From Cystobacter fuscus (lineage in GTDB: Bacteria; Myxococcota; Myxococcia; Myxococcales; Myxococcaceae), in assembly GCF_002305875.1 (NCBI RefSeq), contig NZ_CP022098.1, positions 11,284,001-11,348,000 on the forward strand: a stretch of 64,000 nucleotides of DNA, written 5' to 3'. Every line of letters begins with the position of its first letter. Positions within the stretch are counted from its first letter, which is position 1. Shown here one piece after another: positions 46,786 through 55,177 of this stretch. The position numbers and the translations under genes were made by a program. The notes beneath the pieces were generated by a model that worked only from the letters and a program-made list of their open reading frames with translations, was not told the origin of the DNA and ran no database searches.

Positions 46786-48485
46786 GGGTACCGCTGCTCG
46801 CGGTGGCGCTCGCCACCCATCCCTACGCCGAGCCCTTCTGGGCCCGCGATCTCACCGCGCTGGTGGAGCGGCTCACCGCGCCTCCCGTGGACCCGGCCGA
46901 TGCCGAGCGGCAGCGGCTCTTCGGCGACGTGGTGAGCTTCCTCAACTGCGAGCCCCTCGCGCCGCTGCGGCCCGAGGACAGCCCCCGGGCCCCGCGCGCT
47001 CTGTTGCGACTGGAGGTGGCCCGCCGGGGCCGGCTCGGCGCGTCCGCCGCCTCCTCCGCCACGCTGTGGCGCGACGTGCTCACCCCCGACTTCTTCCGGC
47101 GCGCCGCGCTGCTCCCCAAGGAGCAGGCGCTGCGCTGGCCCATCGAGGAGGAGAACTGGTCCTCCGAGACGCTCGAGCTGCGGCTGCGGCCCTCGTCCTG
47201 TGGGCAGCCCGTCCCCGCCACGGATGAGCTGCCCCTGCTCACCTCCGAGCTGGAGCAGGAGGTGGACAAGACCCTGGGCGCGGAGGTGGCGCACCGGCTG
47301 CTCTACCACCGCGCATCCCGGCTGCTCACGCTCGGGCGGGCCGACGAGGCGCGGGAGGTGGCGCGCCGGTTGAATCCCTCCGCCATGGGCGACGCCCTGC
47401 GGCCCCTGGGCCAACTGCTGCGGCTCGGCCTCGGAATCGATCCCCCCGCGGGCTACCTGTCCCTCGTGGACGAGCCCGTGCTCTCCCCGTTGCGGATGCC
47501 CATCGTCGCGCAGGCCGCGGCGCACCTGTCCACCGAGGCCCGCTGGCGGGAGGTGCTCGCGATCACCGAGCCCTACGCCCCGAGGCCCGATGCCCGGGCC
47601 TCCCTCTCCGAGTCGCCCCAGCGCTGGGATGTCTTCTACCGGCGGGCGCTGGCGTACCAGGCGCTCGGGGAACGAGAGTCGCTCGCGCGCATGTGGCCCT
47701 CCATCTTCCCCGCCCTCGCCAGCGCCCAGGACTCCCGGGTGGAGGCGCTGCGAGGCATCGCCCTGGCCGATCTGGCGCGCGGCACGCTGGACACCCAGGC
47801 CCTGACGCTGCTGCGCGACCTGGGACCCGCCGCCGCCTTCCCCCGGCGGCTGGCCACCCTGGGAGGCCTCGCGCTGGACCGGGGCAACGTGCGGCTGGCG
47901 CTCGACGTCTCCGAGCGGTTGCTCCTCGAGAAGAGCGCCCTCTTCCGGGTCCGGGGGCACACCCTGCGCGCCGAGGTGGCGCTCGCCTCGGGCGACGCGA
48001 CGGGGCTCACCCGCGCCATCGAGCGGCTGCTCTCGCTGCGCCGTCAGGAGCCCGTGCCCACGAAGGACCTGGAAGAGGTGGACCGCATCGTGCTCGCGCT
48101 CGCACAGACGTTGGTGACGGCGAGCGCGGACCTGACGGAGGCGCGGTGGCGCCCCCTGCTCGCCGCCCAGTTGGAGGGGATGCGCCAGGCGGTGCACTCG
48201 CGCCACGAGAAGGCCTTTCCCGCGCTCCTCGCGGCACTCGAGGACCGGGGGCCCCAGGCGGCGGCGAAGGGCAAGCGACTGGAGGCCTTCGTCGCGGTGG
48301 GCCAGGTGGCGGTGGGCGCGCCTCCGGGACTCGAGCCTCCGCCGCCCCTCACCGTGAGCTGGCCAGAGCTGTGGTCCCTGCTCGCCCTTCCCCTTCCCGA
48401 GGGCTCCTGGCGCGACTGGTTCCCGCGCGAGCCCGCTTCCCCCGTCTCCGCTCCCGCGAAGACCGAGGTTCCGCATGCGCCGTGA
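46782..48485 (+). CDS. Helical-repeat (TPR-like) protein
   Basis: The 567-residue protein begins with GTG inside the previous stop (GTGA). The N-terminus is hydrophobic (VRVPLLAVALATH) and may be a signal. The rest is helical, with TPR- or SEL-like blocks: RLLTLGRADEAREVARRLNP, YQALGERESLARMW and LALDRGNVRLALDVSERLL. Such arrays bind protein partners. The end is Pro-rich (EPPPPLTVSW). No family is recognised. It overlaps the next gene by 11 bases. Confidence 0.6.
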   Translation: MRVPLLAVALATHPYAEPFWARDLTALVERLTAPPVDPADAERQRLFGDVVSFLNCEPLAPLRPEDSPRAPRALLRLEVARRGRLGASAASSATLWRDVLTPDFFRRAALLPKEQALRWPIEEENWSSETLELRLRPSSCGQPVPATDELPLLTSELEQEVDKTLGAEVAHRLLYHRASRLLTLGRADEAREVARRLNPSAMGDALRPLGQLLRLGLGIDPPAGYLSLVDEPVLSPLRMPIVAQAAAHLSTEARWREVLAITEPYAPRPDARASLSESPQRWDVFYRRALAYQALGERESLARMWPSIFPALASAQDSRVEALRGIALADLARGTLDTQALTLLRDLGPAAAFPRRLATLGGLALDRGNVRLALDVSERLLLEKSALFRVRGHTLRAEVALASGDATGLTRAIERLLSLRRQEPVPTKDLEEVDRIVLALAQTLVTASADLTEARWRPLLAAQLEGMRQAVHSRHEKAFPALLAALEDRGPQAAAKGKRLEAFVAVGQVAVGAPPGLEPPPPLTVSWPELWSLLALPLPEGSWRDWFPREPASPVSAPAKTEVPHAP

Positions 48486-49638
48486 AGCCATCGTCCTCCT
48501 CACCGGGCTCCTGTGGGCGCTCGGCGCGGGGGCCCAGACGCCCACAGAAGAGGCGCCGCCGACGTCACCCCCCGACAACGAGATGTCCGCCGAGGCCAGC
48601 ATCTACGCCCGGCCGCGCACGCCCCCACGGCTGGAGGCGCGCGAGGGACGGCTCGTGCGACCGGGTGACCGCGTGGACGCCAACGACGTGCTGGATGAGA
48701 TCATCGACGAGTTCGCCGCGGACGTGGCGCGCCTGGGCGCCAGCCGCATCTCTCCCATCCTCCTGGAGCGGGTGCGCGTCTCGGAGAACATGAATCCCGA
48801 GTTCGCGAGCGTCTTCGAGGCGCGCCTGGTGGCCGCCATCTACCGCGCGGCGAACGTGCGGGTGGTGCGCTGCTACGAGTGCTACGCCACGCACGCCCAG
48901 GTGGAGGATGGCACGTGGGTGGTGCGCCGGGGTCTGGCGCGCCGAGAGGACCTGCAGGAGGTGATGAAGAAGTACAACGCCCAGGTGGTGCTCAGCGCGA
49001 GCCTCACCCTGTACACCGCGCCCAACTCCTTCGCGTTCGACGTGGAGATGGTGCGCGGGGATGACGCCTCCATCTTCTTCGCCGAGGGCTACCGGGTGCA
49101 CCCGCACACGGCGCTGCTCTACCGCTCCGCGGACAAGGTGCAGCACCGGGAGGCGCGGCTCAAGGACCTGGAGGACCGCATCAACGCGAAGCCGCGCTTC
49201 AATCACGCGGTGCACCTGGGCGCCATCATCATCCCCACCCAGAACCATCCGGACGGGGCCATCTGGGCGCCCTACACCGCCTACCGGTTCACCGAGGCGT
49301 TCGGGGAGGAGCGCACCTGGCGCGCGGGCGGGACGGTGGCGGCCATCATCAACCCCACGCGCATCGGAGGCGCGCTGCTGGAGGCCACGCTGCTCTCGCG
49401 CATCAACAAGGAGAACGTCTACAGCATCAACTGCTTCGGGGGCGGTTCCGTGGGCTTCCTCGTCACGGGGGTGACGGGCAACTCGCCCATGATCAACGCC
49501 CAGGCGGAGTGTGTGCTGGCGCACCGGATCACCGTCCAGGCGAGCCTCGGGTACCTGGTGCCCTTCGCGAGCAGCGAGGACAGTACGTATTTCGTGGGCG
49601 GGGTGACCCCGCAGCTAGGGATGGGTTTCACATGGTGA
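48475..49638 (+). CDS. Exported protein with predicted C-terminal beta-barrel
   Basis: A 387-residue protein with a signal peptide (VLLTGLLWALGAGAQ). The middle (about 60-200) is an alpha/beta domain with VVRCYECYATHAQVEDG and VVLSASLTLYTAPNSF, resembling FlgT- or CsgG-like ABC/periplasmic domains. From about 235 the alternating strands (AVHLGAIIIPTQNH, GGTVAAIINPTRIGG, SVGFLVTG) finish TPQLGMGFTW, with a terminal aromatic residue as in outer-membrane barrels. It could be the envelope ring or channel of the complex. Comparison to FlgT-like domains is a weak structural hint. Confidence 0.6.
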   Translation: MRREAIVLLTGLLWALGAGAQTPTEEAPPTSPPDNEMSAEASIYARPRTPPRLEAREGRLVRPGDRVDANDVLDEIIDEFAADVARLGASRISPILLERVRVSENMNPEFASVFEARLVAAIYRAANVRVVRCYECYATHAQVEDGTWVVRRGLARREDLQEVMKKYNAQVVLSASLTLYTAPNSFAFDVEMVRGDDASIFFAEGYRVHPHTALLYRSADKVQHREARLKDLEDRINAKPRFNHAVHLGAIIIPTQNHPDGAIWAPYTAYRFTEAFGEERTWRAGGTVAAIINPTRIGGALLEATLLSRINKENVYSINCFGGGSVGFLVTGVTGNSPMINAQAECVLAHRITVQASLGYLVPFASSEDSTYFVGGVTPQLGMGFTW

Positions 49639-50309
49639 ACTCCAGGTACTGGGGATTGCTGCTCGCGGCGGTGCTGCCCGCGTGCACGACCACTCCGACC
49701 ACCAAGGTGATGGTGGTGCCGGATGAGATGCGGCGCTCGGCGGCCCCGAGCCGGCGGCCAGGAGCCGACAGGGACAGGGGCCCGCCCCTCACGCCGCCGC
49801 AGAAGTACATCCTGCGTCTGGCCGAGAACGGCCGCGTGTGGGAGATGGAGCTGCCCGAGGAGTCGGGGGGCTACGAGGTGCGCCTGCCGCTCGCGGGCGG
49901 AAGTCCCGTGGAGATGCTCACCTCCGCGGACGAGGAGATGCTCGCCGAGTCCGTGCTGGGCTTGAAGCAGGACAAGGCCCCCGCGTCCAAGGGCGAGACG
50001 AAGCCGGCGGGCAACGCCCCGGTGGTGGACGCGAACCGGGCGGCGCGCACGCGCAGCTACCTGGGGGGCGTGGCGCGGGTGAAGGAGATGTACGCCGCGC
50101 GCAAATACGAACTGGCCCTCATCGAGCTCGTGGCGCTGGAGAAGGAATACCCCCAGGACGCGCGGCTGCTGGCCATGAAGGGCTCGCTCTACGTCAAGCT
50201 GAACCAGCCCAAGCTGGCCCGGCAGGCGTGGGAGAAGGCCCTGTCCATCAATCCGGACGACGCGGGCGTGGCCGAGGCCCTGCGCGCCACCACCGCGGGA
50301 GAGGAGTAG
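49632..50309 (+). CDS. TPR lipoprotein
   Basis: About 225 residues, with a lipobox LLAAVLPAC. A short beta segment (QKYILRLAENGRVWEMELPE) is followed by a linker and a C-terminal TPR pair (AARKYELALIELVALEKEYP, LLAMKGSLYVKLNQPKLARQ). It overlaps the preceding stop by seven bases (ATGGTGA) and stops four bases before the MotA-like gene. The arrangement resembles pilotin- or PilF-like lipoproteins that stabilise outer-membrane assemblies. GTG at 49635 is an alternative start. Confidence 0.65.
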   Translation: MVNSRYWGLLLAAVLPACTTTPTTKVMVVPDEMRRSAAPSRRPGADRDRGPPLTPPQKYILRLAENGRVWEMELPEESGGYEVRLPLAGGSPVEMLTSADEEMLAESVLGLKQDKAPASKGETKPAGNAPVVDANRAARTRSYLGGVARVKEMYAARKYELALIELVALEKEYPQDARLLAMKGSLYVKLNQPKLARQAWEKALSINPDDAGVAEALRATTAGEE

Positions 50310-50313
50310 GACC

Positions 50314-51114
50314 ATGCACTTCATCGTCGGAATGCTGGGGCTCGGCCTGACCCTGGCCTACACCCTGACCCAGGGGCACGCGAGCGGCTTCGGGGGCATC
50401 ATCCACGTGCCCTCGCTCGTGCTGCTGGGGTTCGCGCCGCTGTGCATGACGGTGGCCTCGTACAAGTTCAGCGAGCTCGGGGGCGCGGCGCGGGCGGTGG
50501 TGCGCGCGCTGCGCTTCTCCGCGTCGCGCTCGCGCGCCCAGCTCTATGAGGCCCTCACCCAGTTCGCCGCCGAGGTGCGCCAGCGTCGTCCGGCCCGCGC
50601 GCTGGAGATCGCCAATCAGGCGCAACACGACGTGCTGCGGCAGCTCGGGCCCCTCGTCATCCGCCAGTACTCCACCGCGGACATCGAAAGCACCGCCAGC
50701 ACGTCGCTCTTCTGCATGGTGAGTGGCATGAAGCGCGCCGAGGACGTCCTGGGCACGCTGTCGCGCGTGGCGCCGGCCACGGGCCTCGTGGGCACGGTGC
50801 TCGGACTCATCTCGCTGCTCAAGGACCTGTCGCGCTTCGAGCAGCTCGGCCCCTCCATGGCGCTCGCGCTCTTGTGCACCCTGTACGGCCTGCTGCTCGC
50901 CAATGCCGTGTACCAGCCGCTCGGACGCGTCATCCACTCGCACATGACGGTGGCGGTGGAGGAGGCGCGGCTCATCACCCGCGCGCTCGTGCTCATCCGC
51001 GAGGACAAGCCGCTCGCGGACGTGCGCAAGCTCTTCGAGCTGTCCGGCACCTCGCCCCATGGCGCGGGCGCCCCGGCCGCCGAGATCGCCACCGGAACGG
51101 CGGGTGAGCCGTGA
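50314..51114 (+). CDS. MotA/TolQ/ExbB-family proton channel protein
   Basis: The 266-residue protein has four membrane segments: residues 1-18, about 26-50, about 150-168 (VAPATGLVGTVLGLISLL) and 187-210 (GPSMALALLCTLYGLLLANA). The TGLVGTVLGL signature and the large cytoplasmic loop between segments 2 and 3 are those of MotA. With the next gene it should form a proton-driven stator. A GAGGAGTAGG ribosome-binding site lies before the ATG. The tail is short, unlike the long tail of ZorA in the Zorya defence system. It is not part of a flagellar operon. Confidence 0.88.
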   Translation: MHFIVGMLGLGLTLAYTLTQGHASGFGGIIHVPSLVLLGFAPLCMTVASYKFSELGGAARAVVRALRFSASRSRAQLYEALTQFAAEVRQRRPARALEIANQAQHDVLRQLGPLVIRQYSTADIESTASTSLFCMVSGMKRAEDVLGTLSRVAPATGLVGTVLGLISLLKDLSRFEQLGPSMALALLCTLYGLLLANAVYQPLGRVIHSHMTVAVEEARLITRALVLIREDKPLADVRKLFELSGTSPHGAGAPAAEIATGTAGEP

Positions 51115-51737
51115 AGGAGGATCCAGAGCTGCAAGAGATGCTGCGAGGCGGCCAGGAGGACGAGCTGTGGCTCATCAGCTACGCGGACCTGCTGACGCTG
51201 CTCATCGGCTTCTTCGTGCTGCTGCTCGCCGTGTCGCCGCCGAAGATGGCGCAGTTCGAGCGCATGGCGGCCTCGCTCTCGGGCGAGGCGCCCCCCCTGG
51301 AGGAGCTCAAGGACAAGGTGGACACCTTCATCACCCAGGAGGGGTTGCAGCAGAAGGTGCTCACCCGCCAGGAGACGGACGGGCTGGCCATCGAGTTCAA
51401 GGACGCGCTCCTGTTCGACTCGGGCTCGGCGGACATCCGCGCCGAGGGCAACGCGGCGATCACCTCGATCGCCCGGATGCTACAGACGCTGCCCTCTCGT
51501 GGGCTCGTCATCGAGGGGTACACCGATGACGTGCCCATCCGCACCGCCCGCTTCGCCTCCAACTGGGAGCTGTCCTCGCAGCGCGCCATCAACGTGCGCA
51601 CCGCCCTCGAGCAGAGCGGTGTGGGCCGTGAGCGGATGTCGGTGCGGGGCTTCGCCGATACCCGCCGCGTCGACGTCCCGGGCTCGCCCGAGGAACAACG
51701 CGCCGCCAACCGCCGGGTCGTCATCCGGGTGGAATAG
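51111..51737 (+). CDS. MotB-like stator protein with OmpA-type peptidoglycan-binding domain
   Basis: The 208-residue protein starts with a GTG overlapping the MotA-like stop (GTGA). One membrane span (about 19-40, ELWLISYADLLTLLIGFFVL) contains Asp26, placed like the proton-carrying Asp of MotB. A short linker and plug-like helix lead to an OmpA-type domain (about 95-208) with LLFDSGSADIRAEG, EGYTDDVPI, NWELSSQRA and ANRRVVIRVE, which binds peptidoglycan. It is compact compared with flagellar MotB. Confidence 0.9.
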   Translation: MKEDPELQEMLRGGQEDELWLISYADLLTLLIGFFVLLLAVSPPKMAQFERMAASLSGEAPPLEELKDKVDTFITQEGLQQKVLTRQETDGLAIEFKDALLFDSGSADIRAEGNAAITSIARMLQTLPSRGLVIEGYTDDVPIRTARFASNWELSSQRAINVRTALEQSGVGRERMSVRGFADTRRVDVPGSPEEQRAANRRVVIRVE

Positions 51738-51740
51738 CCA

Positions 51741-53453
51741 ATGACTCGCCTGTCACGACATCTTCTGCCGCTGCTTCCCGTCCTGGCCTGGGCGGGCATT
51801 GCCCCGGCCGCGCCCTCCACGCCCCAGGCCCGCCTGCGCGCGGAGTCCGAGGAGCGGGCTCGCACGGAGATCACCGATTTGTTGCGCACCCTCTGCCCCG
51901 AGCAATGCGTGCTCGTGTCGGTGGAGGCCCGCGTCGAGGAGGAGGCCGTGGGCGGCGCGGCTCCGGGCTTCGAGAGCCTGTCGACGAGCGCGAGCCTGCC
52001 TACCCTGCGCTCGGTGAGCGCGCGCGTGCTGACGGACAGCCAGCTACCGGGCCCCTTCCGCACCCGGCTCAAGGACCTGGTGGCCCAGCGTCTCAAGACG
52101 GTGAGCGCCCAGCCCACGGTCGAGATGGAATCCGTGGCCTTCCCGCCACGCAACGCCCCCCACCTGGAGGCGCCCCCCCGCGAGGCGAAGCCGCCCCCGC
52201 CCTCGGCCACGCCCACCCCTCCACCCGAAAACGAGCCAGAGCCCAAGCCCGAGGTGCCCCTGAGCCAGCGCGCCGAGGAGCGACTGCTGGAGGCGGCCCC
52301 CTTGCTGGCGGTGGCGGCGCTGCTCGCGCTGACGGTGCTGGTGCTGGGCGTGCTGCTCGTGGTGGCCACCCGCCGCGCGTCGCCGCCCCCGGGCCTGGAG
52401 TATGGGCCGGAGCTGCCCCTGCCTCCCCTCGAGCCCGCGCCCGCGGCCCCTCCCGCCCCCACCGAGTACCCGTCCCAACGGGCCGGGCGGCTGGAGCGGA
52501 CGCTGCGCGAGGAGCGCTCGGTGCGCAACGCCGTGGTGCGCGAGGCGCTCGCGCGGGGCGAGCTGCGGCAGGTGGCGCTGTGGACCCGGGAGATGGGGGA
52601 GTTCCTCCTGGAGGACCTGAGAGGAGACCCCGCTCTGTCCGCGTCGCTGGTGGGACTCGCCGCCGAGCTGGGGCGCGTGCCCTCCGTGGACGAGGGAGCA
52701 CGGGCCTCCGCGCTGTACGACCTGGAGGGGCGGACCATCGCCTCGCGGCTGACCCAGGCGGAAGGCTCGGTGGAGATGGCCTTCGCCTTCCTGGAGGGGG
52801 TGCGGCCCGAACGCTTCGCGAGCGCGTGCCTGGGCCTGGCGCCGGGAGCCCGGGAGGTGGCGCTGCGCTTCGCGCCCTCCGCGCTGCGCTCGACGGCCCT
52901 GCAGTCCCTGAACTCCGCCCAGCGACGGGAGCTCGCGCTGGGCCTCGCCCGCCAGCCCGAGCTGAGCACGCGCTACGCCCTGGCGGTGGCGGACGAGCTG
53001 CGCACCCAGCTCGCCGAGAGCACGGGAGGCGTCTCCCAGCTCGAGCGCGTCCTGGGCGAGGTGCTCGACACGCTGTCCATGGCCGATCAGGACCGGCTCG
53101 TCGAGCGGCTGCGGCAGGAAGGCTCGGAGAAGCTGGCCTCGTCCCTGGTCACCGAGTCCACCCTGGTGAACGCGCCGGTGGAGGTGCTCGGTGCGGCCCT
53201 GCTGCGCCTGCCCGCGGCCCAGGTCGTCACCTATCTGAGTGGGGCCGAGGGCTCGTTGCGTGAACAACTGTTGAATGCCTGCCCCGCCTCGCTCCAGCGC
53301 GAATTGCGCGAGGAGCTGGGAATGCGCGGCGGGGGACGTCCAGAGGAGTTCACTGGCGCCAGAAGAGAGCTGCTTGCCTGTGTGAAGGATGAGATGATTC
53401 GCAGGGGATTGAGCACATCGCAGAATGGCGCGCGCGCCGGGCGCGCCAATTGA
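51741..53453 (+). CDS. FliF-like/FliG-like fusion (rotor-like ring protein)
   Basis: The 570-residue protein has a signal peptide (1-23), then a periplasmic domain at about 30-136. Its order is a helix (RTEITDLLRTLC), a strand with VLVSVEARVEEEAV, a SVSARVLTDSQLPGPF strand and RTRLKDLVAQRLKTV helix, ending in VEMESVAFP, like the ring-building part of FliF. A Pro-rich linker and one membrane span (about 186-210) follow. The cytoplasmic part (about 250-560) is helical. Its last 90 residues align by pattern with FliG-C: TLVNAPVEVLGAALLRLP, VVTYLSGAEGSLREQLL, ELREELGMRG, then ARRELLACVKDEMIRRGL. That is the domain stators push in flagella. It directly follows motA- and motB-like genes. This is inference from pattern, not a search. 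Confidence 0.7.
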   Translation: MTRLSRHLLPLLPVLAWAGIAPAAPSTPQARLRAESEERARTEITDLLRTLCPEQCVLVSVEARVEEEAVGGAAPGFESLSTSASLPTLRSVSARVLTDSQLPGPFRTRLKDLVAQRLKTVSAQPTVEMESVAFPPRNAPHLEAPPREAKPPPPSATPTPPPENEPEPKPEVPLSQRAEERLLEAAPLLAVAALLALTVLVLGVLLVVATRRASPPPGLEYGPELPLPPLEPAPAAPPAPTEYPSQRAGRLERTLREERSVRNAVVREALARGELRQVALWTREMGEFLLEDLRGDPALSASLVGLAAELGRVPSVDEGARASALYDLEGRTIASRLTQAEGSVEMAFAFLEGVRPERFASACLGLAPGAREVALRFAPSALRSTALQSLNSAQRRELALGLARQPELSTRYALAVADELRTQLAESTGGVSQLERVLGEVLDTLSMADQDRLVERLRQEGSEKLASSLVTESTLVNAPVEVLGAALLRLPAAQVVTYLSGAEGSLREQLLNACPASLQRELREELGMRGGGRPEEFTGARRELLACVKDEMIRRGLSTSQNGARAGRAN

Positions 53454-53464
53454 GGGGATAGTTC

Positions 53465-54505
53465 ATGCGCGCGTTGGGGCTGATTCTTGTCGCCACCCTG
53501 GGCAGCGGCTGCATCATCGAGCCACCGGATCTGATCCGCTTGGACGGAGGAGATGAGTGGCCCGATGGGGGCAAACGTCCGACATCGGACGGCGGCTTCG
53601 ACATCGAATGGGACGGCGGTCTCGGAGGCGGAGGTGGCGGCTGGGACGGCGGAGCCTGGGACGCGGGCTCTGGGCCACGGGGGAACTTCCCGGGTGGCGG
53701 CGCGAACGGAGACCGTGGAACGGGCGTACTCTGGCTGGTGCGCATCGACCGGAGCACGGCGAATCTGGCCGCCTCGTATGGCTCGCTCATCGAGACGATG
53801 ACCCAGCAGCTCATCGCCCAGGGCTTCGACATCCGGAGAACGGCCGTGGGCTCGCTCTATGAGCCGAGGCTGTTGTCGGGCAACGAGAGCGCGACTCCAT
53901 CCGCCGCGAGCGTGCAGTCCCTGCTGGAGAGCGCGGCCACCTACAGCGGCACGACTCCCACCGGCTGCAGCAGCCAGCACCTGCTGTCGCTCACGGTCCG
54001 GCTCAGCGAGGCCACGGTGGCATCGTCTGGCTCCCGTCCCTTCGCGGACCCGCTCGGCGCCCTGCTCGTGGTGATGATCGACCATGGGAGCCATCCGCAA
54101 GACTACGGCCCCGGTTGTGACCCGGCCGAGAAGACCCCGGCGGAGCGGTTCGGCGTCGAGCACATGCCCTGGCTCAACATCGGCAGTCCCCCGACCTCCG
54201 CCTGGCGCATCCCCCGATCCCAGACGCGCTTCCTCTTCGTCTCCACGTCGGAGAACGAGAGCTACGCGCAGTTGCGTGAGCGCTGCGCGAGAATGAGCAC
54301 CTTCCCGCGGACCGCGCTCGATGCCATCAGCCCCTCGGAGCACCCCTTCTACGAGCCCTTCAGCGTCGGGCTGAACGGCTTCCAGCCCGGACTGGGGACG
54401 CGGATCGACCTGTGCCAGGCCGTGGCGCAGGACTGGGCGGGCTTCTCGCGCGGCTTCGCGAGGAACTGGGCCCAACTGCTGAGCCTGCCCGCCGACCAGA
54501 GATGA
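53465..54505 (+). CDS. Lipoprotein with Gly/Asp-rich linker
   Basis: A 346-residue protein with the lipobox LGSGC. A Gly/Asp-rich linker (GGGGGWDGGAWDAGSG) leads to a globular domain of vWA-like alternation: VLWLVRIDRSTANLA (a possible metal-site start), LLVVMIDHGSHPQDYGPGCD and FLFVSTSENESY. Cys residues probably form disulfides. The fold call is tentative. The gene is 11 bp after the FliF/FliG-like gene and overlaps the next one by an ATGA. It may be an envelope partner of the motor. Confidence 0.6.
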   Translation: MRALGLILVATLGSGCIIEPPDLIRLDGGDEWPDGGKRPTSDGGFDIEWDGGLGGGGGGWDGGAWDAGSGPRGNFPGGGANGDRGTGVLWLVRIDRSTANLAASYGSLIETMTQQLIAQGFDIRRTAVGSLYEPRLLSGNESATPSAASVQSLLESAATYSGTTPTGCSSQHLLSLTVRLSEATVASSGSRPFADPLGALLVVMIDHGSHPQDYGPGCDPAEKTPAERFGVEHMPWLNIGSPPTSAWRIPRSQTRFLFVSTSENESYAQLRERCARMSTFPRTALDAISPSEHPFYEPFSVGLNGFQPGLGTRIDLCQAVAQDWAGFSRGFARNWAQLLSLPADQR

Positions 54506-55107
54506 GGGCACGGGGCGCACCGCGAAGGGCCGGGCCGGTGGCGGGGGGAGTCCGCACCGCCTGGCGTCCGCGCGGAGCGCCCCGAGTCGTGGCCGCACGT
54601 GGGGCCAGGAGGCGCCCGACCGCCGCGTCCCGGCCCGCGCGGCGCTGGAGGTGGGGCCTCGCGGCGCTGCTCCTACTGTTCATGCTCTTCTGGCTGTGGC
54701 CCTCCACTCCCGAGCCCGTGCCCCCACCCGTGGCCGTGCCCGAGGCACCACCGCCGCCCCCCGTCGTCACGCGACCGGTGGTGAAGAAGAAGGTGGCACC
54801 CAAGCCCTCCCCTCCCCCCCCGGCGGCGCCCATGTCCTCGCAGCGGGCGCTGCTGCGCCGGGCCATGGAGGCGCGAGCCCCGGACCTGCGCGCCTGCGCC
54901 CTGCCCCCCGGAGCGCCCACGACGCTGGGAGCGAGGATTCGCGTGGCGCGCGGGGGAGCCACGAAGTCGGTCGCCTTCGCGTCCGGACAGCGCCTGCCCC
55001 GGGAGCTGGCCGAGTGCCTTCGCCAGCGCCTGCTCCAGTGGGAGTTCTCGGACGTGGGACTGAGCTCGGACGTGGAGATCTTCGTCGACTTCGCGCTCGG
55101 CGGATGA
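54502..55107 (+). CDS. Single-span TonB/AgmX-like protein
   Basis: The 201-residue protein has an Arg-rich N-terminus (about 1-48), one membrane span (WGLAALLLLFMLFWLW), a Pro-rich stretch (PVPPPVAVPEAPPPPPV) and a Lys-rich segment. It ends in a small domain with ALLRRAMEARAPDLRACALP, GARIRVARGGATKSVAF and ECLRQRLLQWEF. The layout is like TonB or the GltJ/AgmX proteins, which couple an inner-membrane motor to the outer membrane. Its ATG overlaps the previous stop. It ends the operon just before a strong hairpin. Confidence 0.7.
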   Translation: MRARGAPRRAGPVAGGVRTAWRPRGAPRVVAARGARRRPTAASRPARRWRWGLAALLLLFMLFWLWPSTPEPVPPPVAVPEAPPPPPVVTRPVVKKKVAPKPSPPPPAAPMSSQRALLRRAMEARAPDLRACALPPGAPTTLGARIRVARGGATKSVAFASGQRLPRELAECLRQRLLQWEFSDVGLSSDVEIFVDFALGG

Positions 55108-55114
55108 AACGAAA

Positions 55115-55147
55115 AACGCGCGTGGACCCCAGAGGCCCACGCGCGTT
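55115..55147. terminator. Shared terminator between the motor-like operon and metK
   Basis: AACGCGCGTGG (55115-55125) pairs perfectly with CCACGCGCGTT (55137-55147), an 11 bp stem with an 11-base loop. GAAAAA on its left gives a U-tract in the reverse direction, so it should be a good intrinsic terminator for metK. It also ends the convergent plus-strand operon. Confidence 0.8.
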
Positions 55148-55177
55148 CATGCTCCGGATGCGCTCAGGCGCGCGACG

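Noticed and set aside
46533-48602. Long reverse-strand frame opposite the helical-repeat gene
   Set aside because: Low-complexity Gly/Arg/Gln composition. The plus-strand genes overlap neatly with one another and make a coherent operon.
50314-55107. Zorya antiphage defence system
   Set aside because: MotA and MotB relatives are present, but the MotA tail is short and no ZorC, ZorD or ZorE genes lie beside them. The neighbours are envelope proteins and a FliF/FliG-like protein.
45197-55107. Ordinary flagellar operon
   Set aside because: No export apparatus, rod, hook, filament, FliM or FliN gene is visible.
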